A model generated the notes under the pieces. That model was not told the origin of the DNA, did not search any database, and worked only from the letters and a program-made list of their open reading frames with translations. Of a stretch of DNA of 64,000 bases, positions 26,595 through 36,445 are shown one piece after another. Origin of the DNA: Desulfobacterales bacterium (GTDB taxonomy: Bacteria; Desulfobacterota; Desulfobacteria; Desulfobacterales; JAIPEE01); contig JAIPEE010000022.1 of NCBI GenBank assembly GCA_021737275.1, positions 1 to 64,000 of the forward strand, in the 5' to 3' direction. The position numbers were made by a program, and so were the translations under genes. Each line of letters begins with the position of its first letter. Within the stretch, counting starts at the first letter, position 1.

Positions 26595-29500
26595 ATGCTT
26601 TCGAAACCCAATGTGATAGGCATTGATATCGGATCTATTTCCATTTCTGTTGTCGAAATGTCTCTCGACAGACTCATCCTTAACACCGCCTATGCCTTCC
26701 ATCACGGTGACATTGAAGAAACCGCCGAAAAAATTCTGAACGGATTTGATCTTTCAAAGATTTCATGGATTGCCGCCACAGATTCCACACCTGCCTGTAT
26801 CAGGGCACAGAAGAAATATAACAGCCAGATTGCCGTTATCGAAGCCGCACAATTCCGGCAGAAGGAATTCAGGTCCATCCTCTATGTGGGCGGTGAAAAG
26901 TTCGGCCTGATTGAATTTGATAAAAACGGGCATTATGCGAACCATAAAACCAATACATCCTGTGCGGCCGGAACCGGCAGTTTTCTGGAGCAGCAGGCCC
27001 GGCGACTGAATCTGCCGGATATCATGACCCTCAGTGAAATTGCTTTCAGAAACAGGAGACGCACACCCAAAATCGCCTCCAGATGTTCGGTCTTTGCCAA
27101 AACAGACCTGATCCACGCGCAGCAGGAAGGCTGCACACCTGAAGAGATCTGTGACGGGTTATGTCTGGGTCTGGCCAGAAATGTAGCGGACACGGTTTTC
27201 AGCGGACAAAAGGATGTCAGTCCGGTTCTTTTTTGCGGTGGCGTTTCCAAAAACCGGGCTGTGGTCAGACATATAAAGAATCTCACTTCATATGACATTA
27301 TAGCAGACGAAATATCTCATCTTTACGGTGCCATGGGTGTGGCCCTGGCCCTTTCCAGGGAGATGATATCCCTTAAGGAAACATCCGTCCGGCCCTTAAA
27401 AATTAAATCGCCCAAAGATATCATCATTGCACAAAAACAGGAGCGGCAGTATTTTTATGACCCATTAAAACTTTCGCTTTCAGACTATCCGGATTTCACC
27501 ACCCATGAACAGTATGTTTTTAATAGCAATCATTCGCCTGCAGCAGTTGAGGCCGATCTTTACAAGGATTTTACCTGTCTGAAATCTCCGGATGTATATC
27601 TCGGCATTGATATCGGTTCCACCAGCACCAAGGCAGTGATCACCGGCAAGGACAAGACCGTTCTGGCCGGCGCCTATACCATGACTGCCGGTCGTCCGGT
27701 TGATGCGGTCTGTGCCCTGTTTGAAGCATTTGACGATATGATCAAAAGGAAAAAGGCAGCCCTCAATATCATCGGCTGTGGCACAACGGGATCAGGTCGA
27801 AATTTTGCCGGGAAAATCATTGATGCCGACATTATGATTGATGAAATATCCGCCCATGCCCGCGCGGCCTTCGAACTGAATCCCCGGACGGATACCATCA
27901 TTGAAATCGGCGGTCAGGATGCCAAATTTACGACCCTCAGAAACGGAATGGTTACTTTTTCCGCCATGAACAATGTCTGTGCCGCCGGCACCGGCAGTTT
28001 TATAGAGGAACAGGCCAAAAAAATGGGATGCCCCTTGTCTGAATATTCGGACCACGCAGAAAACACTAAAGCGCCCATGGCCTCTGAACGATGTACGGTT
28101 TTCATGGAAAGGGATATCAACCATTATCTCAGTGAAGGATTTTCCCGGAATGAAGTCCTTGCATCTGCACTTCATTCTGTCAGGGAAAATTATTTGCTGA
28201 AAGTGGCCACCGAAGGCCTTATCGGCAATACCATATGCTTCCAGGGCGCAACTGCCAAAAACAGGGCACTAGTCGCTGCATTTGAACAGCGCCTTAGAAA
28301 ACCGATATTTGTATCCAGGTACTGTCATCTCACCGGTGCACTGGGCACCGCCCTGACCCTTATCGATGAACAGGTAAAATGTACTTTTTTCAGGGGCCTT
28401 GACCTTTTTGGAAAGAAGATCCCTATACGGACGGAAGTCTGCAATATCTGCAGCAACCACTGTAAGATTACGATCGCAGATATTGATGAAAATCAGGCGG
28501 CCTATGGGTTCCTGTGCGGTCGGGATTATGACACCAAACATTTTGTAAACAACAACCGCTCCGGTTTTGATCTGCTCAAAGCCAGAAAAAGGGCATTCCG
28601 GATAAAACCCGAACCGGCTGTTGAAACCACAAACCAGCCTGAAAAACAGATCACCATCGGTATCCCCGCAGCACTTCATCTGTATGAAGACCTCCCGCTG
28701 TGGAAAAAATTCTTTGACCTGCTGTCAATCAACATCATTACCAGCGAAAGTTTCAAAGACAGTGTCAAACAGGGCAAACAGATGACCGGTGCTGAGTTTT
28801 GCGCACCGCTCACTTCTCTTTACGGCCATGTCCGATATCTTGCGGACAGGGCTGACTATATTTTCCTGCCCCTTTACCTTGAAAACAAAAAAACAGAAAA
28901 CGGCAGCCGGCGGCAGTACTGTTATTATACCCAGTTTTCCCCTGCCCTGGCATCGCTCTCCGAAGGCCACAACAGGCAGAAATTCCTGATGCCGGTCATT
29001 AAATATCTCTACGCCGGCCTTCACACCCGGCTCCAGTTATATAAAATGATCAAGCCCATTACCGATGGCATCAGCTTTTTTGAAGTCACATCCGCCTATG
29101 AAAAAGCACTGGCCTTCAGGGAAAAAGCTGAAAGAGAGCTGAACCGCATATTTCATAATGAACTGGAGAAGACAGAAGATATCAGCGTTGTCCTGCTGGG
29201 GCGTCCCTATACGGTCCTGAACCCGGCTGCCAACAATTCCATTCCGGATATTTTCGCATCCATGGGCATCAAAACATTTTACCAGGATATGGTCGGCGAA
29301 CCTGAAAATAAAAAAAATACTCTAAAACCCCTTCTGGATGAACTTCACTGGTACTATGCTGCAAAGATTATGGAAACCGCCGAAACCATTGCAACCCGGA
29401 AAAATGTTTATCCTGTGTTGATTACAGCTTTTAAATGTGCGCCGGATTCCTTTATCAAAAACTATTTCAAGACAATCATGGAGCGCCATGAAAAGCCCTA

Positions 29501-30878
29501 CCTGATCCTTGAGCTGGATGAACTGGATTCCAGTGTGGGCTATGAAACCCGGATTGAGGCTGCTATCCGATCCTTCAGAAATCACCATAAATCCGCCAAT
29601 ATTTCCGAAACGGCGCTTACGCAGCCGGAGGAAACGGTTTCATATATATTACATCGTCACAAGGTCACATCCTCACTTTCAGGAAAAACACTGGTCATGC
29701 CCAACTGGGATCCGGTTACCGTCTCTTTTCTTTCAGCTATCCTGAAAAGAGAAGGTGTTGAGAATATCATTATGGACGAAACCGCGACATCCATCCGGCA
29801 GAGCATGAAATTCAATACCGGCCAGTGTATTCCGCTCAATGCCATTATTCAGGGCTTTATTAACAGTGTCGAACAGCATGGACTTGACCCGGCAGATACC
29901 GCGCTCTGGATGGGCCATTCCGAAATTGCCTGCAATATCCGGCTTTATCCCTGGCATGCCAGACAGGTCCTGACATCATTTGGCAAGGGCTTTGAAAAAG
30001 CAGATATCTATACCGGGCAGATTTCATTTATTGATATTTCGCCAAGGGCCGCCATGGACACCTATTTTGCCTACATGTTCGGCGGGATGCTGCGGAAAAT
30101 CGGCTGCCGGATCAGGCCTTATGAAGTCACCAAAGGTGAAACCGACCGGACCATAACAAAAAGCATTTCAGTTCTGTCCGACACATTTGCCGGGCTCCGA
30201 TCAAAGGAAGATGCAGTTTCCGAAATCATACACTGGTTTGAAACCATCACCGTCAAAAAGGAAATCCGACCCAGGGTCGCCATATTCGGTGATCTCTATG
30301 CCCGGGACAATGATGTGATGAATCAGGATCTGATCCGGTTTATCGAAAAGCACGGTGGTGAAGCCATTACCACAACCTATACAGACTATTGTAAAATGAT
30401 TGCCCCGGCCTATTTCCGGAAATGGTTTATAGAAGGGAAATTTCTTTACATGATTTCAACCGGCACACTCTTTGCCATGATGCGCCGCCTTGAAAAAATA
30501 TACTATAAGCTCTTTAACAGCATTCTTGACGAGCCGTATCCGGAATTTAATGATTCACCTGGAAGTATTCTGGCTGAATTTAATATTTCGCGTGAAAATA
30601 CCGGTGAATCCATGGATAACATCCTCAAGATCCACTATATCAAAAAACATTACCCCGGTGTCTCGTTGTTTGTCCAGGCCGGCCCGGCCTTCTGCTGCCC
30701 CTCTCTGGTCACCGAAGCCATGGCAAAAGATATTGAACGCCATACCGGCGTTCCGGTTGTTTCCATTACATACGACGGCACCGGCGGAAACAAAAATGAC
30801 GCGATTATTCCCTATCTGAAATATCCGCGAATCGATCGTTCTGAAATAGATATACAGCAAAAAACACGGCCCGGATAA
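26595..30878 (+). CDS. giant 2-hydroxyacyl-CoA dehydratase activase-like protein (two BadF ATPase modules + DUF2229)
   Basis: A 1,427-aa protein. Two ASKHA-type activator modules, at about 1-255 and 338-580, each carry the ATPase loop (IDIGSIS; IDIGSTSTKAV) and the cluster-binding cysteines in CAAGTGSF (Cys123 and the equivalent near 455) and SRC/SERC (Cys164 and equivalent). Then comes a Cys-rich linker (CNICSNHC, GFLCGRD), a DUF2229-like region (about 650-900) and a dehydratase-subunit-like C-terminus (about 980-1400, TGQCIPLN). In HgdC the activator is a homodimer bridged by one [4Fe-4S] cluster; here both halves are in one chain. The real substrate and any separate dehydratase are not in the window. 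Start at ATG 26595 (GTG at 26589 in frame). Confidence 0.9.
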   Translation: MLSKPNVIGIDIGSISISVVEMSLDRLILNTAYAFHHGDIEETAEKILNGFDLSKISWIAATDSTPACIRAQKKYNSQIAVIEAAQFRQKEFRSILYVGGEKFGLIEFDKNGHYANHKTNTSCAAGTGSFLEQQARRLNLPDIMTLSEIAFRNRRRTPKIASRCSVFAKTDLIHAQQEGCTPEEICDGLCLGLARNVADTVFSGQKDVSPVLFCGGVSKNRAVVRHIKNLTSYDIIADEISHLYGAMGVALALSREMISLKETSVRPLKIKSPKDIIIAQKQERQYFYDPLKLSLSDYPDFTTHEQYVFNSNHSPAAVEADLYKDFTCLKSPDVYLGIDIGSTSTKAVITGKDKTVLAGAYTMTAGRPVDAVCALFEAFDDMIKRKKAALNIIGCGTTGSGRNFAGKIIDADIMIDEISAHARAAFELNPRTDTIIEIGGQDAKFTTLRNGMVTFSAMNNVCAAGTGSFIEEQAKKMGCPLSEYSDHAENTKAPMASERCTVFMERDINHYLSEGFSRNEVLASALHSVRENYLLKVATEGLIGNTICFQGATAKNRALVAAFEQRLRKPIFVSRYCHLTGALGTALTLIDEQVKCTFFRGLDLFGKKIPIRTEVCNICSNHCKITIADIDENQAAYGFLCGRDYDTKHFVNNNRSGFDLLKARKRAFRIKPEPAVETTNQPEKQITIGIPAALHLYEDLPLWKKFFDLLSINIITSESFKDSVKQGKQMTGAEFCAPLTSLYGHVRYLADRADYIFLPLYLENKKTENGSRRQYCYYTQFSPALASLSEGHNRQKFLMPVIKYLYAGLHTRLQLYKMIKPITDGISFFEVTSAYEKALAFREKAERELNRIFHNELEKTEDISVVLLGRPYTVLNPAANNSIPDIFASMGIKTFYQDMVGEPENKKNTLKPLLDELHWYYAAKIMETAETIATRKNVYPVLITAFKCAPDSFIKNYFKTIMERHEKPYLILELDELDSSVGYETRIEAAIRSFRNHHKSANISETALTQPEETVSYILHRHKVTSSLSGKTLVMPNWDPVTVSFLSAILKREGVENIIMDETATSIRQSMKFNTGQCIPLNAIIQGFINSVEQHGLDPADTALWMGHSEIACNIRLYPWHARQVLTSFGKGFEKADIYTGQISFIDISPRAAMDTYFAYMFGGMLRKIGCRIRPYEVTKGETDRTITKSISVLSDTFAGLRSKEDAVSEIIHWFETITVKKEIRPRVAIFGDLYARDNDVMNQDLIRFIEKHGGEAITTTYTDYCKMIAPAYFRKWFIEGKFLYMISTGTLFAMMRRLEKIYYKLFNSILDEPYPEFNDSPGSILAEFNISRENTGESMDNILKIHYIKKHYPGVSLFVQAGPAFCCPSLVTEAMAKDIERHTGVPVVSITYDGTGGNKNDAIIPYLKYPRIDRSEIDIQQKTRPG

Positions 30879-31237
30879 TAAAATGGACAGATACGGTATT
30901 ATAAGGCTGGATAAAATGACCAAAAACAATGAACCGGTTGTTTTAGCAACTGACTTCAAGGTTGAGTTTGGACTGAATAACTTATCACATATTTCATGAT
31001 TTTTTCTTATCATACGAAAAATAATTAAATCCAACTTCACGGTTGACCTGAATGCTGTTGTGCTCCAACAGTTGGATTTTAGCGGACTAAAATCTAACGA
31101 GTATCAATATGTCACGGATGGTCCCAATATTTCTTACAACTTTAATTCACCTAATGTTGTATTGCATTATTAAAGTATAAATTTAATAATAATACGATTG
31201 AGAAAAACTTATCTGAATTAAATTAACGAGGTTGGCA
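30879..31237. other. intergenic region with one doubtful small frame
   Basis: About 360 bases. A 38-codon frame (30883-30999) starts 4 bases after the giant activase stop but has no RBS, no domain, and ends in an AT-rich tract. I see no terminator or promoter clear enough to call. Confidence 0.4.
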
Positions 31238-31810
31238 ATGAATTTAAAATTAAAAATATATTTTTCTGCTCTTATTTTTATTTTATTAATACCGGCGCCG
31301 AGCGCACAAAGTGCCGAAATAGAAAATGTATTTTTTGAGGACAGCTTAACGGTTGATGAGACGCGTCTGTCGGCTCGGGGTACGGGTCTGTATCGATATC
31401 TTGTCGTTATAAAAGCCTATGTCGGGGTACTTTATGTTGAAGAAGGCAAATCGACCGGGGATGTGCTTTCAAATACAGCAAAACGGCTTGAGCTTGAATA
31501 TTTTCATGCTATCGATGGTGAGGATTTCGGGCATGCCACCAATAAAGTAATCGGCCAAAATACGGACTCAGAAACGCTGGCGAAGTTGCAACCCAGAATT
31601 GAAGCATTCAACGCCCTCTATAGAGATGTAGAACCCGGAGACCGATACGCGCTAACCTACATTCCGGGTAGGGGAACCGAACTGGCCCTGAATGGAACAA
31701 CACTTGGTGTTATCAAAGGTGAAGACTTTGCATCGGCGATTTATGCGATGTGGCTGGGCCGGGAACCCATGAATAAATCGTTTAAACGGCAGTTAATGAA
31801 GTCACCATAA
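31238..31810 (+). CDS. exported chalcone-isomerase-like protein
   Basis: 190 aa. Signal peptide (KIYFSALIFILLIPAPSAQSAE) then a chalcone-isomerase-like domain: GTGLYRYLVVIKAYVGVLYV and the C-terminal block GVIKGEDFASAIYAMWLG. Such proteins bind fatty acids or related lipids in their plant relatives and recur beside cyclopropane-fatty-acid operons in proteobacteria. That fits the lipid operon that starts 235 bases downstream. Start at ATG 31238, 7 bases after GAGG; an upstream TTG (31232) would add two residues. Confidence 0.8.
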   Translation: MNLKLKIYFSALIFILLIPAPSAQSAEIENVFFEDSLTVDETRLSARGTGLYRYLVVIKAYVGVLYVEEGKSTGDVLSNTAKRLELEYFHAIDGEDFGHATNKVIGQNTDSETLAKLQPRIEAFNALYRDVEPGDRYALTYIPGRGTELALNGTTLGVIKGEDFASAIYAMWLGREPMNKSFKRQLMKSP

Positions 31811-32045
31811 AAGGATAACGACAGGGCGAACCAGCAACAGATGGTCGTTTCATATAAACAAATCCCGACATGGCAGCATTGACAATCACCCCATTTTTAT
31901 ATAAATAAATGATATTTAAATAATTTTATTTCGCACTTCCAGTAAAATAATTATTTTAAATATTTCTCAATAATGCCTCTTCTGACGGGGACACATCATA
32001 TATATCGTATATTCAGTATTATTTACCAGCAGACATTTATTAAGC

Positions 32046-32501
32046 ATGTCTGATGCGGTTCAACCAATCGGCACCAGAGGTATCATGGAAAATTTCCTTA
32101 ATATATACCGAAAACTCAATGCAGAAAATCTGGATCTGCTGGCAACCGTATATGCTGATGATATCCGGTTTGTCGATCCCGCCCATGAAATAGTTGGACT
32201 GGACCACCTGCATCGATATTTTGACAGCCTGTACCAAAATATTAAATCTATTGATTTCAGATTTAATCATCACATACAATCGGGCAGAAATGGATATGTG
32301 CAGTGGGAAATGACTTTCTCTCATCCCAGACTGAAGGGAGGCAGTAATATATCAGTCCCGGGTGCCAGTTATATTCAGTTTAACGGGTCGAACAAAGTCA
32401 ATTTCCACAGGGATTACTTTGATCTCGGCGCCATGCTCTATGAACAGCTTCCGGTTCTGGGCCGGATCATAACCATCGTAAAAAGGAGGCTGGGCTCATG
32501 A
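32046..32501 (+). CDS. SnoaL/NTF2-like protein, first gene of the lipid operon
   Basis: 151 aa, NTF2-like alpha+beta cone fold (NAENLDLLATVYADDIRFVD, then EIVGLDHLHRYFDSLY). The family contains cyclases, isomerases and pure binding proteins; the reaction here is unknown. It overlaps the SDR gene by 4 bases (ATGA at 32498), which ties it to the operon. A second possible start at 32085 has a better RBS (AGAGGT) and would shorten it by 13 residues, close to the conserved domain edge. Confidence 0.82.
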   Translation: MSDAVQPIGTRGIMENFLNIYRKLNAENLDLLATVYADDIRFVDPAHEIVGLDHLHRYFDSLYQNIKSIDFRFNHHIQSGRNGYVQWEMTFSHPRLKGGSNISVPGASYIQFNGSNKVNFHRDYFDLGAMLYEQLPVLGRIITIVKRRLGS

Positions 32502-33214
32502 GAATTCTTATAACCGGTGCAACCTCAGGTATTGGCAAACAACTTGCTCTGGATTATCACGCAGAGGGCCACGAAATCTGGGTGGCAGGTCGCAACGAAA
32601 AAGCCCTTGCCGAACTTGCGGAAAAAGGAATTCATACCGGCAGGGTTGATCTTTCTAATCGGGAAGAGAGTCTTAAATGGTTTGCTTCGCTCGATGCCAT
32701 TGATCTGGCCATTCTCAATGCCGGCACCTGTGAATATATTGATCTGCCGGAGTTTGACAGTGCGCTGGTCTCCCGGGTCATGCGCAACAATGTCGAATCA
32801 ATGGCCATTTCCATCGAAGGGTTACTGCCGTTGCTGCGTAAAGGGATCCGACCCCATCTGGTAGGCGTGGGTTCACCCTCTTCATATGTTCCGATGCCCC
32901 GGGCCGAAGCCTACGGTGCATCAAAGGCGGCAATTGCTTACATGATCGATACATTGCGGATATCACTTTACAGAGAGAAAATCGATGTCAGCCTTGTCTC
33001 TCCGGGTTTTGTAAAAACCCCGTTAACGGATCTGAATGATTTCCCGATGCCGTTTATCATTACTGTGGCAGAAGCCAGCGCGTTTATAAGAAAAGGTATC
33101 GCCCGAAGGCGTCTGGAAATTCATTTCCCGAAAAAATTTACCTTAATCCTGAAACTTCTGGCCTGGCTGCCCCGATCGCTCTGGTGCAGGCTTGCCCAAC
33201 GGATGATCAAATAA
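32498..33214 (+). CDS. short-chain dehydrogenase/reductase (SDR)
   Basis: 238 aa, NAD(P)-dependent Rossmann enzyme with TGATSGIGK at the N-terminus, the NAG motif (LNAGTCEY) and the catalytic YxxxK (YGASKAAIA) with a preceding Ser (VGSPSSY). The start overlaps the SnoaL stop (ATGA) and its stop overlaps the next ATG (TAATG at 33212-33216). It probably acts on a fatty-acyl or lipid ketone in this operon; that is inference from context. Confidence 0.92.
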   Translation: MRILITGATSGIGKQLALDYHAEGHEIWVAGRNEKALAELAEKGIHTGRVDLSNREESLKWFASLDAIDLAILNAGTCEYIDLPEFDSALVSRVMRNNVESMAISIEGLLPLLRKGIRPHLVGVGSPSSYVPMPRAEAYGASKAAIAYMIDTLRISLYREKIDVSLVSPGFVKTPLTDLNDFPMPFIITVAEASAFIRKGIARRRLEIHFPKKFTLILKLLAWLPRSLWCRLAQRMIK

Positions 33215-34455
33215 TGAAAAGAAAAAAAATCGCTATCATCGGATCAGGCATCTCAGGGTTGACCTGCGGATATTACCTTTCGCCCGTTCATGATATTATC
33301 CTGTTTGAAGCAGAAGACTATATCGGTGGTCATACCCATACGGTTGACGTTGAAAAGGATGGAGAACAAGCTTCAATTGATACCGGCTTTATCGTTTTTA
33401 ATGAACGCACCTACCCTAACTTTATCAGGCTCATCAGGGAGATTGGTGTTCCTTTCCAGAACACTGAAATGAGTTTCTCTGTCGCAAACGATGCCATTGA
33501 CCTTGAGTACAACGGCACGAATCTTGACACGCTCTTTGCCCAGCGCGCCAATCTGCTAAGGCCCCGGTTCTGGAAAATGCTGACAGATATTCTGCGATTT
33601 AATAAGGACGTACGGCGCAGCGCTATTAATGATGGCAGCCTGACCATTGGTGAATACCTCGTAAAGGGCGACTATTCAGCGCTTTTCAGAGATAACTACC
33701 TACTGCCGATGATATCGGCTGTCTGGTCCATGGGGCTTGACAGCTGCCTTGATTTTCCCTTGCAGTTTTTCATCCGTTTTTTTGACAATCACGGATTACT
33801 GAACGTAACCAACCGACCCCGGTGGCTTACAATCAAAGGCGGTTCAAGCCGGTATATCCCCCCACTGATTAAAAGATTTGAAAAAAATATCAAACTGCAG
33901 TCGCCCGTTACCGGGGTAACCCGGCAGGAAAACAAAGTACTGGTAGAGAGCCCGAACCATAAAGACGTTTTTGATGAAGTTATTCTGGCCTGCCACGGCG
34001 ATCAGGCCTTTAAACTGTTATCGAAGCCGACAGATCAGGAACGCTCGGTCATCGGTGCATTCCGGTGTACAGAGAATCAGGTAGTACTTCACACAGATGT
34101 TTCTCCCCTGCCAAAAAGGAGAAAGGCCTGGGCAAGCTGGAATTACCGGATGGTCGATGCCGGCAGGGAACAAACCACCCTTACTTATAATATGAATATT
34201 CTCCAGCGGCTGAATAAACGGCACACCTACCTGGTCACACTTAATCAGGACATCAGGGAGCAGGATATTCTGGCGCGTTTTACTTACAGCCACCCGGTGT
34301 ATACGACCGATGCAATCAATGCCCAGGAGTTGTGGCACACAGTTTCCGGTGTCGGCAATATTCATTACTGCGGGGCTTACTGGTTCAATGGTTTTCACGA
34401 AGACGGCGTAAGAAGTGCGCTCAGAGTATGCGAAACGCTGGGAGTAACACCATGA
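33214..34455 (+). CDS. FAD-dependent amine-oxidase-fold oxidoreductase of the cyclopropane lipid operon
   Basis: 413 aa. The nucleotide-binding motif IAIIGSGISGLTCGYYL and the early GGHTHTVDVEKDG are typical of the NAD(P)/FAD protein that accompanies cyclopropane-fatty-acid synthases. Relatives are implicated in desaturation or dehydrogenation of a modified acyl chain, as in furan fatty acid synthesis; this substrate is an inference. Start at ATG 33214, which overlaps the SDR stop by one base. An upstream in-frame ATG at 33184 would overlap 30 bases of the SDR gene and is less likely. Confidence 0.88.
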   Translation: MKRKKIAIIGSGISGLTCGYYLSPVHDIILFEAEDYIGGHTHTVDVEKDGEQASIDTGFIVFNERTYPNFIRLIREIGVPFQNTEMSFSVANDAIDLEYNGTNLDTLFAQRANLLRPRFWKMLTDILRFNKDVRRSAINDGSLTIGEYLVKGDYSALFRDNYLLPMISAVWSMGLDSCLDFPLQFFIRFFDNHGLLNVTNRPRWLTIKGGSSRYIPPLIKRFEKNIKLQSPVTGVTRQENKVLVESPNHKDVFDEVILACHGDQAFKLLSKPTDQERSVIGAFRCTENQVVLHTDVSPLPKRRKAWASWNYRMVDAGREQTTLTYNMNILQRLNKRHTYLVTLNQDIREQDILARFTYSHPVYTTDAINAQELWHTVSGVGNIHYCGAYWFNGFHEDGVRSALRVCETLGVTP

Positions 34456-35189
34456 AATCTGCCCTGTATGTCGGAAATATTGCCCACCGCCGTTATATAC
34501 CCAAATCGAACCGGTTCAGATATCCCCTTTTCATGTGGTTTCTGAATCTTGACGAACTCGACAGTTTGCCGCCGCTGGGCCGTTGGTTTTCCACCCGAAA
34601 ATGGGCAATAAGCCGTTTTCACCGGCCGGACTACCAGGGAGATCCGACCGAACCGCTTGCTGATGCAGTAAGGCGCAGAATGGAAACATTGACCGGACAG
34701 TCGGTTACCGGGCAGGTTTGCGGACTCATGAATATGCGGACTTTTGGTCTCTATTTCAGCCCGGTCAACTTTTACTTCGGTTTCGACAAGCAGGATAATT
34801 TTACGCACTTTCTCGCCGCGGTTTCCAATACGCCCTGGAATGAGCGGCACCAGTATGCCCATTATGTGGCCGGTGGCCATTACAAAATGGCCAGTCCGAA
34901 AGTATTTCATGTCTCCCCTTTCAACCCGACAGATCAGCATTATCGCTGGGAGATATCCCCCCCCGGAGATACAATTGGCGTATCGCTGAAAGTGGATGAC
35001 CCGCGCGGCCATATTTTCGAGGCACGTCTGCGGCTGAAGCGTTATCCCCTTACCATGCAGTCCGTGAAAAGGCAGCTGTTGAGAAAACCGGTAATGACAG
35101 CTTATATTTTAACCGGTATCTACTGGCAGGCACTTAAACTTTATTTAAAAGGTGTGCCCTATGTCCCATACCAGAAGGAGATGATATGA
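34452..35189 (+). CDS. DUF1365-family protein
   Basis: 245 aa. The N-terminus KSALYVGNIAHRRYIPKSN and the core FGLYFSPVNFYFGFDKQ are the family pattern. DUF1365 proteins occur almost only beside cyclopropane synthases and flavin amine oxidases, and their reaction is not firmly known. Start at ATG 34452, overlapping the preceding stop by 4 bases (ATGA); an upstream in-frame ATG at 34332 would overlap 120 bases and encode an Arg-rich out-of-family extension. Confidence 0.87.
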   Translation: MKSALYVGNIAHRRYIPKSNRFRYPLFMWFLNLDELDSLPPLGRWFSTRKWAISRFHRPDYQGDPTEPLADAVRRRMETLTGQSVTGQVCGLMNMRTFGLYFSPVNFYFGFDKQDNFTHFLAAVSNTPWNERHQYAHYVAGGHYKMASPKVFHVSPFNPTDQHYRWEISPPGDTIGVSLKVDDPRGHIFEARLRLKRYPLTMQSVKRQLLRKPVMTAYILTGIYWQALKLYLKGVPYVPYQKEMI

Positions 35190-36445
35190 GTCGCTCATCT
35201 GCAAGCGAACGATACGCGTCCATAAAAAATAAAACCTCGGTTTCAGAAAAATGGTCCAGGACCTTTGTCCTGAAAATGTTTGCCCGCATCAAATACGGAC
35301 AGATTACCCTGCAGGAAGGATCGGACCACCGGACCTTTGGCAGTGATCCATCACTGAAAGCACATATCATCGTTCGAAATCCCGGATTTTATAAAAAGGT
35401 ACTTTTCGGCGGGTCGATTGGTGCCGGTGAAGCCTATGTGGATCATCTGTGGGATGTGGATGACCTGACCCAACTGGTAAGAATAATGGTGCGCAATATG
35501 GATCTGCTTGATAGCATGGAGCAGGGATTTGCCTGGTTTCTTCGTCCTTATCGCCGCATCCGTCATGCACTAAATATCAACAACAGGCAAGGTGCAAAGC
35601 GGAACATACTATCTCACTATGATCTGGGTAATGAGATGTATAAAACTTTTCTGGATCCGACCATGATGTACTCTTCCGCCATCTACCCGAATGAACAGAG
35701 TACCCTGAAGGAAGCCTCTCTGAACAAACTGGAAACAATCTGCCGGAAGATTGATCTGAATCCGGCGGACAGAGTCATTGAAATTGGTACCGGATGGGGT
35801 GGTTTTGCCATTTATGCGGCCCGGAACTACGGGTGCCACGTGACCACGACCACCATTTCCGATGCCCAGTATAAAGAGGCGGAAATAAGGATTGCCGAAG
35901 CAGGCCTGACGGAACGCATTACCCTTCTCAAACAGGATTATCGGGATCTTACCGGTCAATTTGACAAACTGGTCAGTATCGAAATGATTGAGGCCGTGGG
36001 TGACCGCTACCTGCCTGAATTCTTCCGGAAGTGCGGTAATCTGCTTAACGAGAAAGGGGTGATGCTTCTTCAGGCCATTACCATTAAGGATCAGAAGTAT
36101 GAACAGTATGTTCATACGGTTGATTTTCTTCAGCGCCATATTTTTCCCGGCGGTTGCGTATTATCCAACAGCAGAATGATCGACCTTATCTTTAAAAAAA
36201 CGGATATGGTGGTGCGCCATCTTGAGGATTTCGGTTTTGATTATGCCAGAACCCTGAAGGACTGGCGAACCCGCTTTAACGAAAATTTTCAGACCCTCAA
36301 AGATAAGGGGTACGATGAGACATTCAGAAGGCTCTGGGAATTTTACCTTTGCTACTGCGAAGGCGGTTTTCTGGAACGCCCCATCAGCGTGGTTCACCTT
36401 ATCACCACGCGTCCGGCAAACCGGGAATGTATGAAATCAATATGA
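35186..36445 (+). CDS. cfa: cyclopropane-fatty-acyl-phospholipid synthase family
   Basis: A 419-aa SAM-dependent methyltransferase that adds a methylene or methyl to unsaturated phospholipid acyl chains. The SAM motif is VIEIGTGWGGFAIYAARNYG (about residues 193-212), and SIEMIEAVG carries the bicarbonate-binding-type Glu region. The N-terminal domain (residues 1-130) is present, so length is normal for Cfa. It is translationally coupled on both sides (ATGA at 35186 and at 36442). Some homologues make methyl-branched or furan precursors instead of cyclopropane; the neighbouring FAD and DUF1365 genes make that possible here. Confidence 0.93.
   Translation: MSRSSASERYASIKNKTSVSEKWSRTFVLKMFARIKYGQITLQEGSDHRTFGSDPSLKAHIIVRNPGFYKKVLFGGSIGAGEAYVDHLWDVDDLTQLVRIMVRNMDLLDSMEQGFAWFLRPYRRIRHALNINNRQGAKRNILSHYDLGNEMYKTFLDPTMMYSSAIYPNEQSTLKEASLNKLETICRKIDLNPADRVIEIGTGWGGFAIYAARNYGCHVTTTTISDAQYKEAEIRIAEAGLTERITLLKQDYRDLTGQFDKLVSIEMIEAVGDRYLPEFFRKCGNLLNEKGVMLLQAITIKDQKYEQYVHTVDFLQRHIFPGGCVLSNSRMIDLIFKKTDMVVRHLEDFGFDYARTLKDWRTRFNENFQTLKDKGYDETFRRLWEFYLCYCEGGFLERPISVVHLITTRPANRECMKSI

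Noticed and set aside
30883-30999. 38-codon frame just after the giant activase
   Set aside because: No RBS, no recognisable domain and no sign of selection visible by eye.
36349-36441. Longer start for the DUF2878 protein
   Set aside because: It would overlap 97 bases of cfa and give a basic stretch not typical of the family; the ATGA overlap at 36442 fits the rest of the operon.
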